The translations under genes and the position numbers were made by a program. Below are positions 30,260-43,770 of a stretch of 64,000 nucleotides of DNA, piece by piece. Positions within the stretch are counted from its first letter, which is position 1; each line of letters opens with the position of its first letter. Under the pieces are notes generated by a model, which was not told the DNA's origin, made no database searches, and saw only the letters and a list, made by a program, of their open reading frames with translations. This stretch comes from Neocallimastix lanati (nom. inval.) (lineage: Eukaryota > Neocallimastigomycota > Neocallimastigomycetes > Neocallimastigales > Neocallimastigaceae), in NCBI GenBank assembly GCA_016946835.1, contig JACVTC010000015.1, positions 1,000,001 through 1,064,000 on the forward strand, read 5' to 3'.

Positions 30260-31786
30260 AATAAATAAATAAAAAATATTACTACTAATAATAATGATAA
30301 TAGTAATAAATTTATAAATATTCAATATAAAAATATATTTAAAAAAAAAGAAAAGGAATTTCAGACCACTTCTAATTTTATTTGTGTTTTCATCCATAAA
30401 ATAAAAATAAAAATAAACTTTAATTTTATGATTATGATATAATTTTTTTTTATTAATTAAATAATGATTAATTAAAAATGTAACAAAAAAGATTGAAATG
30501 AAAAAAAAAAAAAATTTATATATATATTAAATAATAAATAATTAAATAATTAAATAATTAAATAATAATATTAAACGATAGTGCTAAATAATAACTAAAT
30601 AATAATAATGAAAAATTTTAATAATAAAATTTATATCAATAATTATCTTATAAATAAGAAAAAAATAAAAAAGGAAGAGAGAACATAATAATTAATATAA
30701 TATTTAATATTAGTATATATAATAACATAAAATATTTAAAAACATTTAAAAAGTCACTTATTAATATATCATTAATTAATATATGAATACTTTCAATCAA
30801 ATTTTTAAGAAAATATTATTGATTAATTAATAAAAAACAATTTAAAAAAAAAAAAAAACAAATTAAAAAACAAATTAAGTAAAAAAATACTTTGAAAGTT
30901 CAGTTCAGTAATAATATTAGTAAAATAACAACAATAATAATTAAAAAAAAAAAAAAAAAACAATCTAATAAAAAAAATTAAAAAATGGAAACACCTAAAA
31001 ATATTGATTTTTTCATAATTGATTTAAAAGATAGAATAGAATATGAATAATAAATACGATAAAAATAGGGATATTTTAATAAATTTCTTTTCTAATAATT
31101 AATAAGTATAATAGTTGGAGTTAATTCTTAATTTTTATTTTTATTTTCATTCCATTCACAAACACTAACAAATAATATCAGAATAGAAATGAAAAAAAAA
31201 ATAAAAAAATAAATAAAAATAAAAAAACAATATTCTAATGATTAATAATGGTTAATTTTTAATTTTTTTTTTTTTATTTTTAATAATTAAAAAAATAAAA
31301 TAAAAAAAATAAATAATATAATAAATAATGAATAATAAATAATTAGGGTATTTATAAATAAATAATAAATAATAAAAAGAATATTTATTAATAAATAATT
31401 AAATAATAAATAATTGAATAATAAATAATTAAATAATAAATAATAAATAGTTAAATATTTGAATAATAAATAAATAATAAATAAATAATAAATAAATAAT
31501 AAATAAATAATAAATAAATGAATAAATAAATAATAAATAATAAATAATAAATAATTGAATAATCTAAATATTAATATTAATGATATTAATAATGATCAGT
31601 AAAAATTTAAGTCAAAATACCTAAAAAGGAAAAAAAATTAATATTTTTGGAAAAAAAAATTTTTTTAATATAAATTTTTTTCTTTTTCTTTTCTTTTTTT
31701 TTTTTATATATATTTATTATTGAATAATAAAGTAGCTTTTTTTTTTTAAAGAATATAAATATATTTTAAAAAATATATATAATAGA
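27828..31786. other. Long intergenic region between divergent genes
   Basis: Nearly 4 kb of A/T-only sequence separates the annexin and methionine synthase reductase starts. It contains (TTTA)n near 28290-28338, (TAAA)n and (AATA)n arrays near 31390-31555, and many short palindromic A/T words. An apparent 130-codon minus-strand frame at 30005-30397 is pure Ile/Phe/Tyr/Asn low complexity and is not accepted as a gene. Confidence 0.6.
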
Positions 31787-32182
31787 ATGCCATTATCCAT
31801 TAATATTTTATATGGATCTCAGAATGGAACAGCAAGGCATGTTGCTGAAAATTTAGATAAAGACTTATCAAGTGAAAATATACCAACTACTTTATTAACA
31901 TTAAATGAATACAAAAATGTAATATATTTTATAAAATAAAAGAGGCTTATTATTATTAATATTGTTATTATATTTTGTAACGTAAAAATAGTAAATATAG
32001 TAATAGTAATAATGATAATAATAAAGATAATAAAGATAATAATAATAATAAAATATGAATTAAAAGAGTTTTAAGAATTTTTAAATTAATTATTTTTTCG
32101 AAAAAAAAGAAAATATATATATATATTTAATAATTGATTTTATAAAGACTATTTAATAAAAAAATATATTTAAATATATTGA

Positions 32183-32213
<31 letters not shown>

Positions 32214-34019
32214 TTTTTTTTATCATTCATTTTATTTTTTATACAAAGGTCGAATATACCGATAATCATTTAAATATTATTATTATATCTACTACTGGTG
32301 ATGGTGAACCACCAGATAATGCTATTCATTTTTATAATGGTTTATTAAGTGGAGACGAATTTATTACTTCCTCCTTAACTAATAAAAGATATGGTTTGTT
32401 AGGTAAAAATAAAAATAAAAAAATAAGAAAAAGAAATAATTAATACGAATAGATAAAATAAAAATAAGGGATATAGTAAAATATGAATTTTAATAAATGT
32501 ATAATATATATAATAAAAGGAAAAATATACTCTATTAAATTATTATTACTATTTTTATTATTTTTTTATTGTTTATATATATATATATATTAATATATAT
32601 TTTATTATCATTCTGAAACAACGAATATGCAATAAAAATAAATTACAATAAAAAAAAAAAAAAAAAGGTTTAGGTGATTCTTATTTTACTTATTTCTGTA
32701 AACCCTCGAAAGATATCGATACCAAATTACAAGAAATTGGTTCAAAAAAAGTTATTGATACGGCTTTTGGGGATGATGCTAAAAAGTTTGAAATTTAATT
32801 TACTTTTTATTATTATTATAATTATTATTATTATAATTTTTTTTATTAAAAAAATATAATTCATAATAAATATATTATACTAACATATAAAACCATTTCT
32901 ATTAATATAATAATATAATAACTATATAATAATTATATAATATTATATATATATATATTTACTATTATTATTATTAATATTATTTTTTATTCATTATTAA
33001 AAAATATTTATATATAATATTAAAAAAAAAAAAAAAAAAAAAAAAATAAAAATAAAAAATAAAATAGTTTGGATGAAATTATTGAAAATTGGGTTAAATC
33101 GGTTAAACATTATATAAAAAATACATCTAAGGGGGAAGAAGCCTTGGTTTCACCCACATCATCTACTTCTTCCGAAGAAGAAAAAATTAGAGATATTATG
33201 GAAGGTATTGAACTCACCAATAATAGTGAGGATAATATTAGTATATATACTACAGAAACTAGTGGAGGGGATAGTGTTGATATTACTACTGGTAACGGTG
33301 GTATTATGGATATGGAGAGTGAAGAAGAAGAAGATGATGATTATGATGATGATGATGATGATGATGAAAAAAAAGTAGAAACCATTGATATTGAATATAT
33401 ACCAGTGATGTTAGATTTTGATAAAAAATTACTCTCTCAAATTACTCAATTGAAACATGTAGTTAAAAAACCTATTTCTTATTTAAATCTTAGCAGTGCC
33501 TCCAATCTCTGCCGTTCCGTTAATTATTCTCGAACTCAAGAAATTTACCCATTACTTCCTAAAAAACTTAATTCTGATCATAATATTCTACAATATTCCG
33601 AAAATAATCCATTTCCAGCAAAAATTCTTTCTACGCAATGTTTAACAAGCCGAAATGCCATTAAAAAAACAATTCAAGTCACCATGGATATTACTGGTTT
33701 AGATTGGAATTATCAACCTGGCTATGCCTTTGGAATTATTGCACCTAATTCAGATAAGCTTGTTCTTCCTCTCTTGAAAAGATTAGGTCTTGATCCCGAG
33801 GATGGTTTCAGAGCCATTACCACCCATGAAAATTTATGTTCAAGTAAATATATATATGTATAATTTAAAAAAAAAAAAAAAAATTGAAGATAAATCATTA
33901 TTTATATTATATTATATTATATATAATATTTATATTTATTACATTTATTATTAAATAAACTTATTTAATTATGAATATATATTTAACTAATTTTTTTTTT
34001 TTTTTATTTTTTATTTTTA

Positions 34020-34054
<35 letters not shown>

Positions 34055-34059
34055 TTTTA

Positions 34060-34098
<39 letters not shown>

Positions 34099-34334
34099 CA
34101 TATATGATCAATTTATCCTTTTTTTTTTCTTTATTAGGTTTACCGGTGATGTTAAATAAAAATTATACCTATTATGAAGCATTTAAATACTTTATAAATA
34201 TTAATTCTGTTCCTAAAAAATCATTCCTTAGAATGTTAGCCGAATATTGTACAGATAAAGAAGATAAGAAACAACTCTATTTCTTATGCTCTACTCAAGG
34301 TAATTTTTTTTTATAAATATAAATATATTAAATA

Positions 34335-34393
<59 letters not shown>

Positions 34394-35531
34394 TAAAAAT
34401 ATTTTTTAATAACAATACTAATACTAAATACTTCTAATAATTATTATAATTTTAAATTAAATTAAAAAATTAAAATAATAACAATCATAACTATATATAT
34501 ATATATATTTTTTTTAAAAAAAAAAAAAATAAAAATAAAAATAAAATAAAAATAAAAAAAGGAGCTCCTTCTTATCGTCATTTAAAATCACAATATCCTT
34601 CCCTCCTTGATATTTTATATACTTTTAAATCATGTCATCCTCCCTTTGTGGCTATTCTTGAAAATTCTAGTAGGATTGCTCCAAGATACTATTCAATTAC
34701 CTCCTCACCTTTCCATAATCCAAATATTGTTTCCTTTATGTTTAATGTAGAAAGCTATAAGATGCCTGCCTCCTCTAAGGATGGTAAGGCGCATACTCGT
34801 TATGGTCTCTGTACCGGTTGGTTAGAAGAAAAATTGGAATATCCTTCAATTCCTGATTGTATTGTTAATTTCCGTTCTCGTTCGGTGACCCTACCGATCT
34901 TCCCTAAAATTGTGAATACTTTTGTCTTGCCTCCTTGTCCCTTAGAAAAATCTATTATCATGGCCGGTCCAGGTACCGGGGTGGCACCTTTCATTAGTTT
35001 CATTGAATATAAACGTCATCTCTTAGAAGATGGTACCATTGAACATCATCCTAAACTTAGAACCTCAACCTCCACTTCTACTGCCATCAATACCAATACC
35101 GATACCAATAGTAATACCAATAGTAATACTAATAGTAATATCAATACTACTCCTTGGCTATTATTCTACGGTTGTCGATCCATGGTTAAGAATTGTTTAA
35201 TTAAAGATTATGCTCTACTTTGGCGACAAACCCTCACTAATGAGCGTTTAGAATGTACGCAAGCCATTTTAAATGATTTAGTGATAACGACATCACGAGA
35301 AGGTCATGGACCTAAATATATTCAGGATGCCATGAAATTATCTGCAAATGGTAGAGAATTAAGTAGACAACTTAAGGAAAGAAATACCTATATTTATGTT
35401 TGTGGGTAAGTTGAATTTTAAATTTAAAAAATTTTAAATTTATATAGCATTTTTTCATATTTTCATATTTTCATTTTTTTTTTTTTTTAGATATTATTCT
35501 TTTTTTTTTTTTTTTATTTTTTTTTTATACT

Positions 35532-35562
<31 letters not shown>

Positions 35563-35704
35563 TATAAATTATATTAATTAATATATAATATTTCTATTTT
35601 TATATATATATATATATATATAAATTTTTATTTTTATTTTTATTTTTATTTTTTTATTTTTTTATTTTTTTAATTTTTTATTTTCAAAATTTTCAAAAAT
35701 TTCA

Positions 35705-35762
<58 letters not shown>

Positions 35763-35905
35763 GTAATAAATCAATGTGTAAAGGAATTCATGAAGCGTTA
35801 GTGGAAGTACTTCATCATTATCAAGAAATGAGTGTAGAGGAAGCCGAAAATCATTTAGACATTTTATATAAAGAGAAAAGATATTTAAGAGATATTTGGG
35901 GTTAA
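31787..35905 (+). CDS. MTRR: Methionine synthase reductase (diflavin reductase)
   Basis: Seven exons (31787-31918, 32249-32402, 32668-32785, 33068-33843, 34138-34299, 34562-35405, 35764-35905) join in frame to 775 residues. It passes electrons from NADPH via FAD and FMN to reactivate oxidised cobalamin on methionine synthase. The FMN domain has YGSQNGTA, STTGDGEPPDN and RYGLLGLGDSYFTYF. That last string, then LQEIGSKK, VPKKSFLR, LCSTQGAPSY and CTGWL, fits methionine synthase reductase better than P450 reductase or Tah18. FAD and NADPH motifs are PRYYSITSSP (R489, S492) and GPGTGVAPF (583-591); it ends EKRYLRDIWG. No N-terminal membrane anchor exists, unlike P450 reductase. It is longer than the human protein (~700) because of a hinge with a run of Asp/Glu (~218-235) and an Asn/Thr/Ser repeat insert (~615-644). 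Confidence 0.9.
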
Positions 35906-36061
35906 AAAAAATTAAAAAAAAAAAAAAAAAAATAAAAAAAAAGAAGAGAAAAGAAAAGAAAAGAAAAGATTTTTACTTTTAATTATTTTTATTTGTAAAC
36001 ACAATATATCTATAAAAATTAGTTTAATTAGATTAATTCTTTATTTTATTTTATTTTATAT

Positions 36062-36093
<32 letters not shown>

Positions 36094-36946
36094 ATTTTAC
36101 TTTTACATTTAAATTATATTTCTATTATTAAATTCAATATCTTTTATAAAATATATATAAAAAAGTTTTAATTAGATTTAGTCCTTTATTTTATTTAATT
36201 TTATTATATTTTTATATTTTATTATATATATATATATTTTATTTTATAATAATCATCTAGATAAAATTTCTATTTCTATTTCTATTTTTATTAATTTTTT
36301 TTTTTTTTGTTACAGAAAAATAATTAGAAAATATAAAAATTAAAAAAAAAAAAAAAAATAAAAAAAAAAAAAAGCCTTCAAATCCTACATAATAAAACAA
36401 TTTTATTTATTTTATTTCCTATTATTTTTATATTAAAAATCTAACCCTACAATAAAAAAAATTAAAAATCATCTTTAAAGATTCTTTTTTTTTTTTTTTT
36501 TTAAATTTATATGAATATATATTTTTAGTATTCTGTAATAACATTTATTTAATAGTTAACAACTACTACTAAACTTACAATGAAAAAGTAAAGTAGGACG
36601 GTAAAGTATAAAATAGATAACCAAATTTTACACATTGTTAAAGTATTAATTTAAATAAAATAATAAAATAAAGACATAAAAATCTTCCAAAATTCATAAT
36701 TATAAAATAATAATAATAATAATAAAAAAAAACACTAAAATTCATTTTTTTTTCTTTTTTTTTTTGAAAACTTCATTAGGAACAATTTTTTTTTTTTTTT
36801 TTTAAAAATTAATAAATTAAATATTTAGGTATATATTATTTATAATTATAATATATAATATATAATATATATTATAAATATTATTTTTGATATTTTTTAC
36901 ATTTTTATATATACTATTTAATATTTACTATTCATAAAAAAAATAA

Positions 36947-36985
<39 letters not shown>

Positions 36986-37626
36986 GATTGGAATTTTTTT
37001 TCTTTTTCTTTTTTTCTATTTTTCTTTTTTTCTATTTTTCTTTTCTTATCATTATTTAATTATTCTGAAAAAAGATAAAGATAGAGAAGAAAAAAAAATA
37101 TAATAATATAATATATATATATTTCTTTACTTTTTTTTTGATATGAAATATTAAAACAATATTATTTCTATTAATTATTTATAAAGATTAAATCCTTTTC
37201 CTAAAAAGGAATTTAAAATTATTTTTATAAACTATATAATTTGATAATTAATTATAATAAAAGTTTGTTATAATATATAATTACTATTAGTATATTGAAA
37301 AAAAAACTTTTGTTATAATCTCACTAAATATTTATAATTTTTACCTTTTTTTTTTTTTTTAAATATGTTAAATTTATAAATGGGTATATATAATATTTAT
37401 ATTGTGATTTATTTATAGATTTTTTCTTGTTTTATCTTTTTCATTTATCTATTATAATTCTCAAATACATTTGATTACTTATATTTGTACATACTAAAAA
37501 AAAAAAATAAATAAATCACTTTTGTATCTTTAAAAATAATGAATTATAGAAAATAATTAATTCTTTGTAATATATCACATATCATTTTTATTCCAATCGT
37601 GGGATGATTATTTTGAATTAAACGAA

Positions 37627-37660
<34 letters not shown>

Positions 37661-38663
37661 TTAAATATGATAAGGTATAATATAATATATTGTGAAATTT
37701 TTTTATAATATCTATTTTTTTTTTTTGAATATATTCATGTAATTTAAATTTTTTTATTGGTTTTATGATATTATTTTCTAAACGCTTCAAATATATATGT
37801 AATTTTGTATCGATAACATTTACTAAAAATTGACTGAACATTTTTATACAACTATATATATTACTTGCTTTTTCAAAAAAATTGTTACTTTCTTTTCTGT
37901 TAATTCTTTGTTATTACTTCTATTAATTTAATCTAATAAAATAACAACAAACGTTAACAAATATAGTCTATTATTAAAAGAAAATTTAATGATACGATTT
38001 AATTTAAATTAATTATTTTGATTGAATAAAAATATAAAGTGCTATTTTTACACAATCAAAAAATTATTTCTTTTCAATTATTTACCGTGAAGTAAATAAT
38101 TTTTTTTTTTTACTTTTTAATCAATGTTAAAATAAAAAAATATATATAATTTAATTTAAAAATTATAATATCTTTCATTTTTAATCATTGAATATAAAAA
38201 AAAAATAAATAGACTCAAATTTTTAAATAAATATAAAATATTTATAATAATAAAATGTAAACTATATATATAATTAACTTAATAATATTTATAATATATA
38301 AAATAATAATTGTATTATTTTTTGTTTGTAAAACGTAAATTATACATAAGAATAAAAATAGGTATTGATTATTTATATTATATATGCTATATAATATATT
38401 AAATATAATAAATAGTCAAAAAAAATAAATTAAAAGATAATGAATAAAAAATATTATAGTAATAAAAAATAAAATATATTATGTTTTTTCTCAAAAATAA
38501 ATTTTATAAAAAAATTAATAAAAAAAAGAAAATGATAAAATATCTAATTTTTTATTTGAAAAAAATGTTTTTTTTATAAAAAACTTATCTTTTTTTTTCT
38601 AAAATAACTTTTAAAAAATAAAGATTTTTGAATTGGTATAATTATTTATTTGAAAAAAAAATT
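35906..38663. other. Low-complexity intergenic DNA with one doubtful small ORF
   Basis: Mostly poly(T), (TA)n and A/T filler. On the minus strand 37841-37653 gives a 62-codon frame beginning MFSQFLVNVIDTKLHIY, more protein-like than the surrounding noise, but with no splice partner or recognisable family. It could be a small gene, a relic or chance. Nothing else is seen. Confidence 0.45.
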
Positions 38664-38788
38664 CTAGTTATGTTCAAAAAGGTTAGCTTCATATGTAAAT
38701 TCTTTGATTTCTTCCTTTTTTTTCTTCTTTTTCTTTTCTCCTAAATAATCCTTATAATAGCTATAGATAATTTTTCCTTTAGCCAAAA
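38664..38788 (-). pseudogene. Coding-like terminal exon of an unidentified minus-strand gene
   Basis: The minus strand reads LAKGKIIYSYYKDYLGE, a run of lysines, then EEIKEFTYEANLFEHN and a stop (tag at 38666-38664). An AG acceptor lies just upstream at 38789-38790. Codon choice and amino-acid mix look like real protein, unlike flanking sequence. No upstream exon was found before the BTG/Tob gene, whose stop is at 39176, so it may be an alternative 3' exon of that gene, a relic, or an exon of a gene whose other parts are missed. Confidence 0.35.
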
Positions 38789-39175
38789 CTCCAATAATAT
38801 ATTACATTTATATTACTGAACCATTATTTAATTTTTGATTAAACTTTTAACAAATAAATTAATTATGAATTATAGTATATGATTTTTATAAAAAAAAATT
38901 AAAGATAAATAAAATTTTTTATTCTTCTTCTTTTACTCTATTTTTCTTCTTTACTTATTATATTTAATATTACTTATTAATAGATAATATTAAAAAATAG
39001 GGAGGGAAACTTCTAGATGATATTTATATCGTAAAAGCATAATTCATACAATGATTATTCATGGAACGAAAATTCCATAAATAAATAGCTATTTAAAAAC
39101 TCCCTAAATTTATTTAATTTTTTTTTGAATTTAATAAATCATTATATTTATTAGGAAATGAATCATCTAAAATAT

Positions 39176-40093
39176 TTAGTTAGCCAAAATCTGTGGGGCC
39201 ATAGTTATTGGCTTAGAGTAAGAAGAATCACTCATAAACGAAGAAGAACTGGTATTAGCTGAAGCAGCTTCATTTTCTTTTGGGAAAAGAAATGGAATAT
39301 TGAATCTTGATTGAGCAATAAGCTGTGCTCTTAATGATTTAGCAATTGGAGATAATTCACGTGTTGGACTAGTTTTAGTTTGATAGGTTGTCTTTGGTGA
39401 TTTAACCTTATATTCCTTTCTGTGATTTAAATCATTAACGTTGCTATTGGTATTGTGGTATTGAGATTCATTCTTCTTGCCACTTCCAGCATTAGATTGA
39501 TTGTATTTTGGATAGTTATTGTTATTATTTTCTTTGTTTGATAAGTTCTTTTTCATAGCAAAATTGTTATTGTTACCATTGTACTTCTTAGTTCTTCCAT
39601 TTTGAGAAGGACCTTTATTCACATAAATTTCATTCATTGAATTACGATGTTTATTGTGAATAGACTTTGAAGATTTAGAAGAAGAGTTAGATACACTATT
39701 AGTCATCATTGTCGTATTAGTAGATTTAGGTGAATAGGCCTTACTTTCTGGACTCTCATAGAGAGTAATGATATTTCCATAATCACCGATCTTATAGGAC
39801 ACATTATGTGGATCAACCCATAAACAAAGTTCATTTGGTAAATACTTTTCTATATTTGGAATACTAGCTGCTTGCGCTGCACTCAATATAGTAGAGTCAA
39901 GTCTTTCGTTAAAAATCGTTATGGCTCTATAAGCATTTCCTTTACTTGGATTTTTAACATCCCAATGAGAAATATACTTTGCATGCAATAAAGTATTTAA
40001 AATTAAGCCAAAAAGTTTAGACTGATTTTCATTGACCTCTGAAGTAATATAATTTGTCAAAAACTGGCATGCAGCTTTAATTTCTATTAACAT
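39176..40093 (-). CDS. BTG/Tob family (anti-proliferative) protein
   Basis: This is a single-exon protein of 305 residues. Residues 1-~125 form a BTG/Tob (APRO) domain: MLIEIKAACQFLTNYI, then Box A (YISHWDVKNPSKGNAYRAI) and Box B (LPNELCLWVDPHNVSYKIG). In animals this domain binds the Caf1 deadenylase of CCR4-NOT and promotes mRNA decay and growth arrest. The remaining ~180 residues are Asn/Ser/Lys-rich and disordered, with a Pro-directed Ser/Thr patch (KSPKTTYQTKTSPTRELSP) that looks phosphorylatable. The tail ends with a short hydrophobic patch, FNIPFLFPKE. No PAM2 motif like that of Tob is evident. The start is the first Met of the canonical domain. The family is well known in animals and uncommon in fungi, being absent from the usual model yeasts. 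Confidence 0.92.
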   Translation of the reverse strand: MLIEIKAACQFLTNYITSEVNENQSKLFGLILNTLLHAKYISHWDVKNPSKGNAYRAITIFNERLDSTILSAAQAASIPNIEKYLPNELCLWVDPHNVSYKIGDYGNIITLYESPESKAYSPKSTNTTMMTNSVSNSSSKSSKSIHNKHRNSMNEIYVNKGPSQNGRTKKYNGNNNNFAMKKNLSNKENNNNNYPKYNQSNAGSGKKNESQYHNTNSNVNDLNHRKEYKVKSPKTTYQTKTSPTRELSPIAKSLRAQLIAQSRFNIPFLFPKENEAASANTSSSSFMSDSSYSKPITMAPQILAN

Positions 40094-40706
40094 TCTTAAT
40101 TATTTTATCTTTTTTTTTTTATTTAAAAATGATATCAAATTAAGAACAATGAATTATCTATAAAATATAAAATAATTATATATTAATAAAAATTTAGAAT
40201 AAAATTATAATAATATAATTTTTTATTTATAAAACTATTTTATCATTTGTTCATTAACCACAATAATATTTTCTTCTTTAATAGAAAATATATTGCAGAA
40301 CCATTTATAACTCTTTTCTTTACATATAACATATATAACTCTTTATAGAATTATTACCATTGTTTTATTATAGAAATTTATATATAAATCAAGATATGAT
40401 AAAAAAGAACTATATAATTTTGTGAAAAATATACGTTATAATATTTTAATAATATATGTTATTTAATTATTTGTTTTTATTTTTTTTATTGATTATAAAG
40501 AGTTATATATTTTAAATGATATGTTATTATTTATTACTATAATTTATATTTTAATCTAAAATTTGTATTAGATACTTTACAATTTGATGAATTAAATTCT
40601 CTTTTATTATAAATTTGATGAGGTAAAAAAAGAATATTTACTTAATTAACAATTTATAGATTATTTATTTGGCTTAAAAATAAGTTTTTATTCAATTATT
40701 TATAAA

Positions 40707-40753
<47 letters not shown>

Positions 40754-43700
40754 AAAAGATAATTGAATAATTCAAATAAATAATTTCTAAAGATTTTTTG
40801 ATTTAAAAAGTTTAAATATACGCTATTGTTTTAGTATTAAATTATTGTTGAATATGAAAAAACAAATAAATAAATTTATCTTTTCTTTGCTTGGTTTTTA
40901 TGATTATAATAAATAAAATTTTCTTTTATTTTAATAAAATATTTTCTGTTTCTTTTGTTTCTCTTTGAATTGAAATATCAATCTTAAATATATTAAGATA
41001 AGATTTAGCAACTTTTATATAATAAATAATTTCAAAACTGAGAAAAAAAAAATAAAGAAAATTTTTTAAAATAATTAAAAAAGAAGTAAAAGAGAAAAAA
41101 AAAAAAAAAATGAAAAGGGAAATATTTTTATATTTAAAAGATTTTTTTTTTTTTTTTTTTTTAAAAAAAACATATAAATATTCCATTTAATTCTATTAAA
41201 TATAAAACAATATATTGATAATATATAATGATATATTTAAAATTATACTGAGTCATAAATAAAATATTAATAATAAATAAATAATTAAAAGATAATAAAC
41301 AGAACAGTTCTATTTAATTTCAATATTTAGTTAGAATAACAAATTTTATTATTTAATATTTATTAATTATTAATAAATATTTAAAAGTTATTATTTATTA
41401 ATTATTAATTATTATTTTTGAGTTATTAATTATTAATTATTATTCATTATTTATTATTTATTATTGAAGAGTTAATATTTATAAATAATTTTATTTTATT
41501 TAATTTTATTTAATTTTAATATTTGTTATTAATTTTGTTATTCTATTAATTAATTTTATTATATATTTGTTTTTTTAATTTTTTTATATCATTTATGATA
41601 TCGTTACTTGAAATGACTAAAATTAAATTACACATAATTATTTTATAATATATTAGAGTTGATTAAATAATAAATATACTAAAGAGTATTTATTAATAAA
41701 TAATAAATAATAAATAATAAATAATTAATAATTAATAATTAATAATAAATAATAAATAATAACTATTTATTATCAATGATTAATAATTATGCTTAATTTT
41801 AAATATTAATCATTTTTTGTATATCCTATAATTCTATTGAATATTTATGTTAAATAAATTAAAGTATATTTCAATATATATTGGTATTATTAAACATCTT
41901 TTAAAAAATCTTTTAAATAAAAATTTAAAACTAAATAAAGTTTTATTTAAATTATATATATTACCAGTTAAGTGTAATATATAAATAATTATGTTCAATT
42001 TACTTTTAATTTTTTTTTTCCAATTCACTTGACCTTTGTTTAAAATTGTAATTAGCTAATACATTAATGGACTGTACTTTAATATATGTCCTTATATATT
42101 AAATATTAAACAATATTAAATATTAAATTATGATAAAATTTTATTGGAATGTAGGAGAAAAAAAAAAGGAATTATTTGATATTTATTTAAATTTATATCT
42201 ATATTCAATAGAAATTAACTGATAATATACAATAGATTATAATAATATATATAATACTGTATAATGATAATATATTTATTTATTATATTATTAATTTTAG
42301 GTATATTAAATTTTTAATAAGAATATTTTTTGGTATTTTATAAAGTTAAAAAATACTGAGCTCTAAAATAATATATTATACTATATACAATACAATACAA
42401 TAGTATATATATTATATAATTTATAATTATTAATCTTCAATATTTAACTATTCACCTTTAATTATGAATTATATGATGATTATTTATTCTTTAAATATTA
42501 ATAATAGTTATTCTTTAAATATTAATAATAGTTATTATTTAAACATTAATATTAATTATTTAAATATTAATATTAATTATTTAAATATTAATAATTAATC
42601 CTTTTTTTTTTTTTTTTTAATTTCTAATATTTTATTTAATCATTCTTACTCTGTTTAATATTTAATTTTTATTTTTATTATTTTTATTTTTAAACTGCTC
42701 TTAATTTCAGCTATTAAACTTTATTATTATTAGTTTTATTAACCAACCATAAAAAAAAATTTTTTTTTATTATATTAATATAAAATGTTTTAATTTTTTT
42801 TTTTTTTCTACTGTATACACCTTCACAGTCACGTCACAACATTATATAAATTCCATATATTAAAATAGAAAACAGCATTGATCCCATCATAATTTGATGG
42901 TTGATGAGTGTTAAGTGTGAATTGTGAGTGTGAGTGACGGTGACTTTTAAAGTTTTTATATTTAATATATCTAATAAATAAAAAAAAATATTTAATTATC
43001 TTAATATTTTAATATTTTAATATTTTATATATATATATATTTTTTTTTTTTAAAAAAAAAAAAGATAATTCTATTTTCAAATGTAATAATTTAAAACTGT
43101 AACTATTATCCAATAAAATTTAATACAATTACATTGACATACAATATACGTACTGTTACATTAAATTTAAAATCATTTCATAATTAAAGCATAATAATTA
43201 TAATTTTAATAATAACAATAATAATTAAAAGATAATAATTATAATTGTCTAATAATAGATAATAAATTATAATAAATGTACTATTAGATAAAACTTAATA
43301 ATAATTGTAGATATAATAAAAAATAAAACGAAAATTAAAAACTTGTCATCACGTGAAAATAAATTATAAACTATGAAAATAACCATGATAAAAGTAAACG
43401 TGATATAAAATAATGTGTGATTAAAATAAATTTATGTTCAAAACATAAAATTTATTTTAGATTCATTTAGTTTTATGTTAAAAAAACATTAAATTTAATT
43501 GTTTAAATAAGTTTTATTATTACATAATTTATAATTTATTTTTCTCTTAAAAATTTTCATTTAATTATTTTTAATTATTTTTAATATTATATTTTACAAA
43601 GATATTTTATTTTATTTTCATATACTTTTCATCTAAATATTTTAAATAGTTAATTAAATGTATATAAATAAGTTATTTTTCATTATTAATTATTCTTGAT

Positions 43701-43769
43701 GTTTCTTACCAACTTAATTTAATAATATGATGAATTCTTTTTTGTAATAAACCAATTTTATCTTTATTA
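40094..43769. other. Low-complexity intergenic DNA
   Basis: Poly(T) at about 40710-40747 and many AATA/TTAT words dominate. A more complex patch at about 42820-42960 contains a TCACGTCACA word (reverse complement TGTGACGTGA) and several GTGAGTGT words. Apparent short frames are low-complexity. No gene is supported. Confidence 0.6.
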
Positions 43770-43770
43770 G

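Noticed and set aside
30005-30397. 130-codon minus-strand frame
   Set aside because: Composition is Ile/Tyr/Phe/Asn simple sequence arising from (TAA)n and (TAAA)n; nothing protein-like remains.
31787-35905. NADPH-cytochrome P450 reductase or Tah18/NDOR1
   Set aside because: No N-terminal anchor, and several strings fit methionine synthase reductase more closely; Tah18 remains the second choice.
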